Below, one piece after another: positions 8,078-15,286 of a stretch of 64,000 bases of DNA. Positions within the stretch are counted from its first letter, which is position 1; each line of letters starts with the position of its first letter. Position numbers and translations under genes: made by a program. Source of the stretch: Arthrobacter sp. 24S4-2 (lineage in GTDB: Bacteria; Actinomycetota; Actinomycetes; Actinomycetales; Micrococcaceae); NCBI RefSeq assembly GCF_005280255.1, contig NZ_CP040018.1:930001-994000 (forward strand), in the 5' to 3' direction. Below the pieces are notes generated by a model. That model saw only the letters and a program-made list of their open reading frames with translations, did not search any database and was not told the DNA's origin.

Positions 8078-8902
8078 TTGACCACGCAGACCGTCAGGGG
8101 CCGCCGCAGGGCGTCAGGTCCCGCTTCGGAGTACCCAGTGGCCGAAGCCGTCATGACGGTCAGGCCCCGCGACGCACACCGTGATGCGCGCCGGCGCAAG
8201 AGCCTCTTCAACCAGGTCACGGACTTCGCGTCCGCGAGTGGCGTTGGTCAGAAGGCCGGCATTGCCTTGGCCGCCACCGGGCTGGTCCTCACTGTGACCG
8301 TCCCGTCCACCGGGCCCATGATGAGCACGGCCGACACCGGTAAGAACGCCGCTGCCGCCTCTTTCGCGGCTCAGCCTGAGGTTTCCGCTGCTGCCGGCGC
8401 CAAAATCGACTTCAACCGGACGTCCGTTGCCACCAAAGGCGATCCCGACGGCAAACTCAAGCAGCTGCTCAGTGCGCAGTCCGTTGGCACCATTACCCGG
8501 GCAGCATCGGCCGGCAGCCTCGGGGCTCCGCTGGAGCACCTGGTAACGGCCTCGCCCTTCGGGTTCCGGGTCAGCCCGATCACCGGCGGTGCCGGTGAAT
8601 TCCACCGCGGCCAGGACTATGCGGCCCAGTGCGGGACAAGCGTCATGGCTGCCGCCAGCGGCACTGTAACCTTCTCCGGCTGGCACGCCTACGGCGGCGG
8701 CAACCGTGTGGTGATTGACCACGGCAACGGCCTGGAAACCACGTACAACCACCTCTCGTCGTCAAGCGTCCAGGTCGGCCAGAAGGTCAGCCGCGGCGAC
8801 GTCATAGCCCTCAGTGGGACGACGGGCGCCTCCACCGGCTGCCACCTTCACTTTGAGGTGATGGTCAACGGCGACGTCGTTGATCCCCTCGGCTGGCTCT
8901 GA
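8078..8902 (+). CDS. Secreted M23-family (LytM-type) peptidoglycan endopeptidase
   Basis: The 274-residue protein starts at TTG 8078, chosen because AGAGAGG lies 7 nt upstream, directly after the riboswitch. An N-terminal basic region and a hydrophobic segment (about residues 60-82) suggest membrane insertion or export. A linker of about 70 residues follows. The C-terminal M23 domain has the zinc-site pattern H176-x3-D180 (FHRGQDY) and HLHFE with H256 and H258, plus GNGLETTYNHL. M23 enzymes cleave peptide cross-bridges in peptidoglycan. The riboswitch implies control by c-di-AMP, which in actinobacteria is linked to wall remodelling and osmotic state. Confidence 0.88.
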   Translation: MTTQTVRGRRRASGPASEYPVAEAVMTVRPRDAHRDARRRKSLFNQVTDFASASGVGQKAGIALAATGLVLTVTVPSTGPMMSTADTGKNAAAASFAAQPEVSAAAGAKIDFNRTSVATKGDPDGKLKQLLSAQSVGTITRAASAGSLGAPLEHLVTASPFGFRVSPITGGAGEFHRGQDYAAQCGTSVMAAASGTVTFSGWHAYGGGNRVVIDHGNGLETTYNHLSSSSVQVGQKVSRGDVIALSGTTGASTGCHLHFEVMVNGDVVDPLGWL

Positions 8903-8954
8903 TCCAAACCGATGGAACACTCTCGCATTCCTGTGACATGCCGTGACCTGAATG

Positions 8955-8982
8955 TGACATTCGCGCTGAATTCCTGTACCGT
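8955..8982 (+). promoter_or_regulatory. Candidate promoter for the NlpC/P60 gene
   Basis: TGACAT (8955-8960) and TACCGT (8977-8982) are separated by 16 nt, upstream of the second riboswitch. Weak match; position is plausible for a leader of about 225 nt. Confidence 0.3.
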
Positions 8983-8990
8983 CTAAAGCA

Positions 8991-9013
8991 CGCCAACTTT
9001 TCCGAAGTTGGCG
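8991..9013 (+). terminator. 9-bp hairpin between M23 gene and second riboswitch
   Basis: CGCCAACTT (8991-8999) pairs perfectly with AAGTTGGCG (9005-9013) around a 5-nt loop. There is no clear U-tract. It may end the M23 transcript or be part of the next leader. Confidence 0.4.
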
Positions 9014-9019
9014 CTCTTG

Positions 9020-9200
9020 AGTGGATTGCCTAACTCTGCCACCGCTCAAGGTCCGTTCGCATGACATCGTCTGGCAGAGGCGGGGGAACCAATTTTGGTC
9101 TTCGCAAGAAGACCTTGGGGTTAAGTCGCAAAGCTTCCCAGGAAGCCGAGCGGCCGGGTGACTCCCATCCGAATCCGACAGCTCACCTCGTAGGCATTGG
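9020..9200 (+). ncRNA. c-di-AMP riboswitch (ydaO-yuaA type), copy 2
   Basis: The same conserved islands occur as in copy 1: GGGGGAACCAA near 9082-9092, TTGGGGTTAA at 9115-9124, and CCGAATCCGACAGCTCAC near 9169-9187. Outer helix candidates TGCCTA (9027-9032) and TAGGCA (9191-9196) pair. It ends 15 nt before an NlpC/P60 gene. Two such riboswitches within 1.4 kb mean both hydrolases respond to the same messenger independently. Confidence 0.85.
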
Positions 9201-9214
9201 GAGAGGCTACCTTC

Positions 9215-9952
9215 GTGTCTACACGCCACAACTCTGCGCGCCACCGCGCGCAAACGGTTCGAACGAACCCGTTGAACTCCGTGTCCAGGGCCGTTACTGC
9301 TAACGCCGGGACCGTAGGTCGCCAGGCGGCTGTGATTGCAGCTGCGTCCGGACTGATCCTCAGTGTTGGGCTGCCGGCAAATGCCGCGGACACCAACCTG
9401 GGTGTCTCCGCTTCCACGGAGTCCGGTTCACAGTCAGCCCAGCTGGCCGTTACTGCGGAACCGACAGCGACTGTTTCCTTCGAGCGTCCGGCAGTGACCA
9501 CGAAGGCTGCGCCCAAGGTTGAACTGCGGGCACAGTCCACCGGTTCAGATGCCAGCCAGACCGCCACTGAAGCTGACGGGGAATCCAAGGCCGGCAAGCT
9601 TGCCGACGCGGTTTCTTCCGCTGCAGCCTCAGGTCTCGCTGCCATCGCCTACACCGGCATCGGCAGCCCCTACGTCTGGGGCGGCACCACTCCCAGCGGC
9701 TGGGACTGCTCCGGCTTCACGCAGTGGGTTTACGCCCAGGCCGGCATCAGCATCCCCCGCACCAATGCATGGACCGCCATGAAGCCCACCGCCACCCCGG
9801 CGCCGGGCGATCTGGTCATGCAAAACGGCGGCGCCCACGTTGGCATCTACGTCGGCAACGGCATGATGATCAGCGCGCTGAACCCGTCGCAGGGCACCCT
9901 CCTGCACGCTGTGTCCGCCACGGGCACGTCCGCGTTCTACACGCTTCGCTAA
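9215..9952 (+). CDS. Secreted NlpC/P60-family peptidoglycan hydrolase
   Basis: The 245-residue protein starts at GTG 9215, with GGGAGAGG ending 7 nt upstream. Residues 1-60 form a long, basic export signal with the hydrophobic core QAAVIAAASGLILSVGL and a likely cleavage after ANA. A Thr/Ser/Ala-rich linker follows. The C-terminal NlpC/P60 domain has catalytic Cys165 in WDCSGF and His208 in GAHVGIYVG. These enzymes cleave D-Glu-diaminoacid bonds in wall peptides. It is governed by the second c-di-AMP riboswitch. The N-terminus closely resembles that of the protein at 10109, marking the two as paralogues. Confidence 0.88.
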   Translation: MSTRHNSARHRAQTVRTNPLNSVSRAVTANAGTVGRQAAVIAAASGLILSVGLPANAADTNLGVSASTESGSQSAQLAVTAEPTATVSFERPAVTTKAAPKVELRAQSTGSDASQTATEADGESKAGKLADAVSSAAASGLAAIAYTGIGSPYVWGGTTPSGWDCSGFTQWVYAQAGISIPRTNAWTAMKPTATPAPGDLVMQNGGAHVGIYVGNGMMISALNPSQGTLLHAVSATGTSAFYTLR

Positions 9953-9985
9953 AACACGCCCTTACCGCTCAACAGCGCGTGTTTT
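9951..9985 (+). terminator. Rho-independent terminator after NlpC/P60 gene
   Basis: AAAACACGC (9951-9959) pairs with GCGTGTTTT (9977-9985). The A-tract/stem/T-tract layout is a standard intrinsic terminator. It overlaps the stop codon and separates the transcript from the next paralogue. Confidence 0.7.
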
Positions 9986-10108
9986 CAGTGCTGCACGCGC
10001 ACTTCGCTAAATCACCCGTTCGGGCCGTTCCGGCTTACCCCCAAGATGCCGGAGCGTCCAAAAACCGCGGCCTGCCACGCAGTCTGAGGAAAACGAAAGA
10101 GAGAAATA

Positions 10109-10858
10109 ATGACTACACGTGCGATCGCACGGCACCGCGCCGAGGTTACAAAAACCAACTCGCTTGCTGTCATTGCCAAGGCTGTCGGCGACAACGCCGG
10201 TGGCATGGGTCGTCAGGCTGCGGTTATCGCTGCTGCTTCCGGCCTGGTCCTGACGAGCGGTATCGCAGCCAACGCTGCCGACACCAACGTTCAGCGCGAA
10301 GCTACGTCCGCCTCCACCTTGGAAGTCCAGTCTTCCGCTCCGGCCAACATCTCGGCCGCCTCCAGCATCGCCATCTCTTACGAGAAGCCGGCTGTTTCCA
10401 CCTCCCCGGCCCCGGCCGTCGAGGCCCCGAAGCCGGTTGTCGAGGTTCAGGAAGCTGCCCCGGCAGCCGCTCCTGTTGCCGCGGTGTCCGCTACCGTAGA
10501 CGCTCCGGCAGCGCCCGCTGCTGCCAGCGGAAACGGTGCCGCGATCGCCGCAGCCGCTTACGCCCAGCTGGGTGTTTCCCAGGACTGCACCGCCCTGGCC
10601 ACGAACGCCCTTGCGGCAGTTGGCATCAACTACCACGGCTGGCCGGCAGGCTACCTCTCCCTGGGCCGCACCGTGAGCGCCGCCGAGGCACAGCCGGGTG
10701 ACCTCGCTTACTACGAGAACGGCGGCATGGGCATGGCCCACATCGCTGTTTACGTAGGCAACGGCCAGGCAGTCCACGGTGGCTGGAACGGCGGAACCAC
10801 CGCCCTGTTCAGCGTCAACGTCGGCTCCGGCCCGGTCTTCATCCGCGTCGGCGGCTAA
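10109..10858 (+). CDS. Secreted NlpC/P60- or CHAP-like wall hydrolase
   Basis: The 249-residue protein starts at ATG 10109 with GAGAGAAATA just upstream. It shares the export cassette of the neighbour at 9215 (ARHRAEV, TNSLAV, GRQAAVIAAASGL, ANAADTN). A Pro/Ala/Val-rich linker (about 85-150) follows. The C-terminal domain has Cys160 in QDCTALA and His211 in MAHIAVYVG, with a further VHGGW, consistent with a Cys/His peptidase of the NlpC/P60 or CHAP fold. The Cys lacks the usual DCSGF context, so the exact family is less certain. No riboswitch precedes it; the upstream 150 bp holds only a terminator. Confidence 0.75.
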   Translation: MTTRAIARHRAEVTKTNSLAVIAKAVGDNAGGMGRQAAVIAAASGLVLTSGIAANAADTNVQREATSASTLEVQSSAPANISAASSIAISYEKPAVSTSPAPAVEAPKPVVEVQEAAPAAAPVAAVSATVDAPAAPAAASGNGAAIAAAAYAQLGVSQDCTALATNALAAVGINYHGWPAGYLSLGRTVSAAEAQPGDLAYYENGGMGMAHIAVYVGNGQAVHGGWNGGTTALFSVNVGSGPVFIRVGG

Positions 10859-10883
10859 AGCTTCCGGCTAACGCTTGCATGAG

Positions 10884-10909
10884 GAACCCCTGCCCTTCGG
10901 CAGGGGTTC
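10884..10909 (+). terminator. Intrinsic terminator after the wall-hydrolase block
   Basis: GAACCCCTGCC and GGCAGGGGTTC pair perfectly (11 bp) around a short loop, followed by TTCT. It closes the three-gene block. Confidence 0.85.
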
Positions 10910-11081
10910 TTCTGCGTTTCGAGGACATGAATTCTTGCCGACACGTGGCATATGGCAGCGGCCGGATTCGGCGAACGGGCACTTGAGTGTTTACTCTTGT
11001 GTTGTCGATCCATAGCCCGGACAAGCAGAGGGCAGCCGGCCCTCGAGCCCCTGACGGGTGCGGCCGTGAAGAGGTATGTGC

Positions 11082-11582
11082 ATGCGCACTCTCGTTCTGA
11101 ATGCTGGATATGAACCGCTGGCGGTTGTGACCTTCCGCCGGGCGCTGGTTCTTGTGCTGACCGGAAAAGCTAGCGTGGTGGCCGAAGGCGACGATCCTGT
11201 CGTTGGGCCGCAGGAGATTCTGGGCCGACCGTCCGTGATTCTTCTCAACCGCTACATCCGGCCACGGTACAACACAACCACTGCAGTGAGCCGCCGGGGC
11301 GTACTCCGCCGGGACGGCCACCGCTGCGCCTATTGCGGCAAAGCAGCGCACACCATTGACCACGTCCACCCGAAATCGCGGGGCGGCGGCGACTCATGGG
11401 AAAACCTCGTGGCCGCCTGCCTGCGCTGCAACAACGTCAAGGGTGACCACACGCCGGCGGAGATGGGCTGGAAGCTTCGGTTTGTGCCGGCGCCTCCCCA
11501 CGGCACCATCTGGCAGATCAAGGAGCTCGAAAAGCCCACCCCCGCGTGGGATCCCTTCCTCCTGCCTGAATCGGCCGCCTGA
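11082..11582 (+). CDS. HNH endonuclease family protein
   Basis: The 166-residue protein has an N-terminal conserved segment (MRTLVLNAGYEPLAVV) and a C-terminal HNH nuclease domain: paired CxxC (CAYC), the metal/catalytic IDHVHP, an Asn in WENLVAACLRCNN, and a second CxxC. This short HNH type is widespread in Actinobacteria; its role is unknown. ATG 11082 is preferred over 11076 because GAGG at 11071-11074 then has 7-nt spacing. It stands alone between a terminator and mobA. Confidence 0.85.
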   Translation: MRTLVLNAGYEPLAVVTFRRALVLVLTGKASVVAEGDDPVVGPQEILGRPSVILLNRYIRPRYNTTTAVSRRGVLRRDGHRCAYCGKAAHTIDHVHPKSRGGGDSWENLVAACLRCNNVKGDHTPAEMGWKLRFVPAPPHGTIWQIKELEKPTPAWDPFLLPESAA

Positions 11583-11614
11583 CAGTTATCAGGGATGTGC
11601 AACTGCACAGGGGC

Positions 11615-11626
11615 TAGGCTTGCCAT
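11615..11626 (+). promoter_or_regulatory. Leaderless -10 element of mobA
   Basis: TAGGCT at 11615-11620 lies 6 nt before the GTG start, the spacing expected if transcription begins at the start codon. No Shine-Dalgarno is present. A palindrome TGTGCA-AC-TGCACA lies just upstream (11595-11608). Confidence 0.5.
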
Positions 11627-12241
11627 GTGCAGTTTGATGCCTTGATCCTCGCCGGCGGGCGGTCCTCGCGTTTGGGCGGCGTGCCCAAGTCCCAGCTGAT
11701 GTACGACGGCGCCACCCTCCTGGCGCGTTCGTTGGCGGCATCCGCTGGTGCGGACGCCGCCGTGGTTGTGGGGCCCGATCCGGGCACGCTTCCGCCCGGC
11801 GTACTGACGTGCCGTGAGGAACCCGCGTTCGCGGGTCCCGCGGCGGCCATAGCTGCCGGGGTGGCGGCACTTGACCGGCACCGCGGCCCACTCCGGGCAC
11901 CCGTGACCCTGGTCCTCGCCTGTGACATGCCAAAAGCCCTTGAGGCTGTTGCCGCGCTGCAGCTTGTCCTTTCCGGCGGCGGCCCCGAGGCGGCCGCCGA
12001 CGGAGTCATGGCTGTATCGCCCGACGGCCGCAAACAGCCGCTCGCCGGCTTTTATGGCACAGCTGCGCTACAACGGGCCGTGGACGAATTGGAGAACAGC
12101 GGGGGACTTACGGGGGCCTCAGTCTTCGCCCTCCTTGCTAGGCTTGACGTGCGGGCTGTTACCGTCCCCGCCGGTGCCACGGACGACGTGGACACGTGGG
12201 ACGATGCCACCGCGCTAGGGGTGTCCCGCCAGGGTTCATGA
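11627..12241 (+). CDS. mobA: Molybdenum cofactor guanylyltransferase MobA-like
   Basis: The 204-residue protein is a nucleotidyltransferase with the MobA signature LILAGGRSSRLGG followed by the Lys of VPKSQL, and the metal/nucleotide motif LACDMP. It would transfer GMP (or CMP in relatives) to molybdopterin for molybdoenzymes. GTG 11627 places the LAGG motif 8 residues in, as usual. It leads a cluster with DUF6457, moeA and fdhD, which supports a role in maturing a formate dehydrogenase. The specificity for GTP over CTP is not resolved. Confidence 0.85.
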   Translation: MQFDALILAGGRSSRLGGVPKSQLMYDGATLLARSLAASAGADAAVVVGPDPGTLPPGVLTCREEPAFAGPAAAIAAGVAALDRHRGPLRAPVTLVLACDMPKALEAVAALQLVLSGGGPEAAADGVMAVSPDGRKQPLAGFYGTAALQRAVDELENSGGLTGASVFALLARLDVRAVTVPAGATDDVDTWDDATALGVSRQGS

Positions 12242-12301
12242 TCCACCATCAGTGGGAGCCGTGCAGTGGCACCGCAACTGAGTTTGAGTTTGGAGGCAAC
12301 A

Positions 12302-12673
12302 GTGAAAAGCCAGGATGAGACGCTGGAGGACTGGTGCCGGGCGCTGCTGCAGGCCTTTGAGCTGGAGGATGTCGAAGTGGACGTCAATGAAGTGCTTGCT
12401 CTGGCCGGCGTCGCGGCCCATTCCGTCGTGCGTCCGGCGGCCCCGCTGACCACGTTCATCGCAGGTTTCGCCGCAGGCCTGGCCTCCGGATCGGGCCAGG
12501 CACCGGACGCCGTCTCCATGCAGGCAGCCATGGGCGTGGCCAGGGCGCTGGCCCAGGACTACGCGGCAGCCGACTCGCCGGCGGATCCTGCCCTGCAGGC
12601 GGAAGGAGCCGGTGCCGCACGCACCGATGCCGTGCCCGGACCTTCCCTTAGCAGCGGGAACCCCGGCGCATGA
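12302..12673 (+). CDS. DUF6457 domain-containing protein
   Basis: The 123-residue acidic protein carries the DUF6457 pattern: ETLEDWCRALLQAFELEDVEVD, then VLALAGVAAHSVVRPAAPLTTF and an Ala/Gly-rich AGFAAGLASG. Its function is unknown, but it is commonly encoded between molybdenum-cofactor genes in Actinobacteria, as here. GTG 12302 is chosen because GGAGG lies 6 nt upstream; an earlier in-frame start at 12266 lacks this. Its stop overlaps the moeA start by 4 nt (ATGA), indicating translational coupling. Confidence 0.8.
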   Translation: MKSQDETLEDWCRALLQAFELEDVEVDVNEVLALAGVAAHSVVRPAAPLTTFIAGFAAGLASGSGQAPDAVSMQAAMGVARALAQDYAAADSPADPALQAEGAGAARTDAVPGPSLSSGNPGA

Positions 12674-14169
12674 CGGCTGCGCCGCCGGACGGCGGTGGCG
12701 CCGCCAGCGACGTGCCTGAACACACCGGAACCGACGAAGCCGCCTATCCCGAACCGGGAGGTGGCCCGGAAGAAGGTCCGGGCGTTGCAGCGGAGCCCGT
12801 TCCCGACGCCGAATCCGGGCACACCCACTTGGCGCACACCTGGGACGAGGCCCGGCGGGTGTCATTCGACTGCGCCACCCCCATCCCGCCGGGCCAGGTG
12901 CCGCTCCGGCGCGCACTCGGCCGGACGCTCGCTGCGGACGTCACAGCGCTCCAGGAAATGCCGCACTATGCGTCGTCCGCGATGGACGGATGGGCCGTCA
13001 ACGGAGCAGGACCATGGATCCTGGCCGAGCCGGGCCACCGGCTGGCGCCCCACCAGGCGAGCCCCATTGTTACCGGCGGCCTCATCCCGCCCGGCGCCAA
13101 GGCCGTTCTCCGCAGCGAGAGCGGCATGATCACCACCGATGACGACGGGCTTCCGATCCTTGCCCTCGGCGGCGGCGCCCGGCCCGGAGAACCCAAGAAT
13201 GGCCAGCACATACGTAAAGCCGGAGAGGAAGCCGCAGCCGGCGACATCCTGGTCAAAAGGGGAGTCACACTGAACCCGGCCCACCTGGCGCTCTCCGCGC
13301 TGGCCGGATACGACACCCTCCAGGTCCGGGGCAAACCCGTGGTGCGGCTCCTGCTGACCGGATCCGAGGTTGTCACCGCCGGGGTGCCGGCGCCCGGCAA
13401 AGTCCGCGACACCTTCGGCCCCCAACTGGGGGCCGTGGTGGAAATGCTCGGCGGAATCTGCGCAGCGCAGGAGAAGATCGGCGATGAGTACGAGGAATGG
13501 CTCGCTGCCCTGGAGGACGTCGCGCCCGCAGAAGGCAGCGGCCGGGCGGACGACGCCGGCGAGCCGCCGGCGGAGGAGGCACCGGCCGACGTCGTCATCA
13601 CCACCGGCGGCACCGGCAGGTCCGGCACCGATCACCTGCGCCGGGCTGTCGCGGACCTGGGCGGACGCCTGCTGATCGACGGCATCGCCATGCGGCCCGG
13701 CCACCCGGCGGTCCTGGCCGAACTGCCGGACGGCCGCTTCATCCTGGGGCTGCCCGGAAATCCGCTTGCTGCGATGATGGCGCTCTGCACCGTGGGGGCG
13801 CCGCTGCTTGCCGCCCTGGGACACGGAACTCTCCCGCCGGTCGGTGAAGTGCCCTGCGGAACCATGATCGACCCTGATCCCGGTCGGACGCGGCTGATGC
13901 CCTTCCGGCTCCTGTACGGCATGGCATCGCCGGCGCAGCACGCGGGGCCGGGCATGATGCGCGGCCTTGCGGCGGCCGACGGCGTCCTTGTGGTGCCGCC
14001 GCACGGGGTCCAGTTGGGGGAGGCCGTTCCAGCGTTTTCCTTGCCCTGGGGAGCCCCGATTCCGCAGCCGGAAACGGCTGCGTCGAAAGCCAAGACGGCT
14101 CCCCGGAAGACCGTCCGGAAGCCGACGTCCGCGGACGGACCGGTGGACTGGAGCGCGCTCCTGGGCTAA
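12670..14169 (+). CDS. moeA: Molybdopterin molybdotransferase MoeA
   Basis: The 499-residue protein inserts molybdate into adenylylated molybdopterin. Motifs: QEMPHYASSAMDGWAV, VTGGLIPPGA, IRKAGEEAAAGD, LLTGSEVV, ITTGGTGRSGTDH, RPGHPAV and LGLPGNPLAAM, in the standard MoeA order. It is longer than typical MoeA (about 400) because of an acidic, Pro/Gly-rich N-terminal extension of ~55 residues and a basic Ala/Lys-rich C-terminal tail. The DUF6457 overlap supports a single transcript with mobA. Confidence 0.9.
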   Translation: MTAAPPDGGGAASDVPEHTGTDEAAYPEPGGGPEEGPGVAAEPVPDAESGHTHLAHTWDEARRVSFDCATPIPPGQVPLRRALGRTLAADVTALQEMPHYASSAMDGWAVNGAGPWILAEPGHRLAPHQASPIVTGGLIPPGAKAVLRSESGMITTDDDGLPILALGGGARPGEPKNGQHIRKAGEEAAAGDILVKRGVTLNPAHLALSALAGYDTLQVRGKPVVRLLLTGSEVVTAGVPAPGKVRDTFGPQLGAVVEMLGGICAAQEKIGDEYEEWLAALEDVAPAEGSGRADDAGEPPAEEAPADVVITTGGTGRSGTDHLRRAVADLGGRLLIDGIAMRPGHPAVLAELPDGRFILGLPGNPLAAMMALCTVGAPLLAALGHGTLPPVGEVPCGTMIDPDPGRTRLMPFRLLYGMASPAQHAGPGMMRGLAAADGVLVVPPHGVQLGEAVPAFSLPWGAPIPQPETAASKAKTAPRKTVRKPTSADGPVDWSALLG

Positions 14170-14239
14170 GACGGACCCCGCTGGCGCAGCCGGTGGGGGC
14201 TTGCAATGATGGAACCATCCGCACGATTAGGAGCACAAC

Positions 14240-15112
14240 GTGGCCCGCATGACGCAACGCCGCAAAATCCACAGGTTTGTCCTGGACGGTTCACCCCAGT
14301 CCGCCGAGTTCCCGGTGCGCCACCGGGAGGACGTGCTGGCTGTAGAGGAACCGCTGGAAATACGGCTGGGCTCCCTTCCCTTCACCGTAACCATGCGGAC
14401 CCCCGGCGACGATTTTGACCTCGTGGCCGGATTCCTGGTGTCCGAGGGCATCATCTGGGCGCCTGAGCAGCTGGTGTCCCTGCGGTTTTGCGCAGGCGAG
14501 GACGAAAACGGCGTCCAGACCTTCAACGTTGTCGAAGCGCAGCTGAGGCCCGACGTGGCGCTGCCGGAAAGAGGCCGCAACATCTTCACCTCGAGCTCAT
14601 GCGGGATCTGCGGTACCGATTCCATTGACGCCGTCCGCAAGTCCTCGCATTTCAGCCCTGCGGCGGATGCGGTGACCCTCCCGGTGGAAACTCTGGCCGG
14701 GTTGCCCGACAAACTCCGCGCAGCGCAGGCCGTCTTCGACGCCACCGGAGGTGTCCACGCCGCCGGGCTCTTCCGCATCAACGACGACGGCGGCGCGGAG
14801 TTGCTTTGCCTCCGCGAGGATGTGGGTCGGCACAATGCAGTGGACAAGGTAGTGGGCTGGGCGCTGCGGGAACGCCTCCTGCCGCTGGCCGGCACGGTGC
14901 TCCAGGTGTCCGGACGTGCCTCCTTCGAACTGGTGCAGAAAGCCGCGTTGGCCGGCATTCCGGTGCTTGCCGCGGTCAGCGCGCCGTCCAGCCTTGCGGT
15001 CGAACTCGCAGACGCCAGCGGTATGACGCTCGCCGGCTTCAGCAGGGGGAAAACCCTCAATGTCTATGCCGGACACCGCCGGATCGCGGCTCCAGCGCCC
15101 GTGCCCGGATAG
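14240..15112 (+). CDS. fdhD: Formate dehydrogenase accessory sulfurtransferase FdhD
   Basis: The 290-residue protein moves sulfur from a cysteine desulfurase to the Mo-bis-MGD cofactor of formate dehydrogenase. It has the hallmark CGICG motif (Cys121 and Cys124), RTPGDDFDLVAGFLVSEG, and LCLREDVGRHNAVDKVVG. GTG 14240 is chosen because AGGAG at 14229-14233 gives 6-nt spacing, whereas the ATG at 14249 would be 15 nt away. No formate dehydrogenase gene is in the window. Confidence 0.92.
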   Translation: MARMTQRRKIHRFVLDGSPQSAEFPVRHREDVLAVEEPLEIRLGSLPFTVTMRTPGDDFDLVAGFLVSEGIIWAPEQLVSLRFCAGEDENGVQTFNVVEAQLRPDVALPERGRNIFTSSSCGICGTDSIDAVRKSSHFSPAADAVTLPVETLAGLPDKLRAAQAVFDATGGVHAAGLFRINDDGGAELLCLREDVGRHNAVDKVVGWALRERLLPLAGTVLQVSGRASFELVQKAALAGIPVLAAVSAPSSLAVELADASGMTLAGFSRGKTLNVYAGHRRIAAPAPVPG

Positions 15113-15286
15113 GGGGGGTGCTTGGCTTTACGCGCCCGGGGAAGTAGATTTTATCCATCGAATGGACGCGCCGGTCCGCTCCTTCGGCCGACTTTCGGGG
15201 CATGCGCATAAGCTGAAGACAGCGGCTGGGCACGTACCGCGAACCAGCCGCCAGCTTCCAGGCCACAGGCACTAAAGAGGACTACA

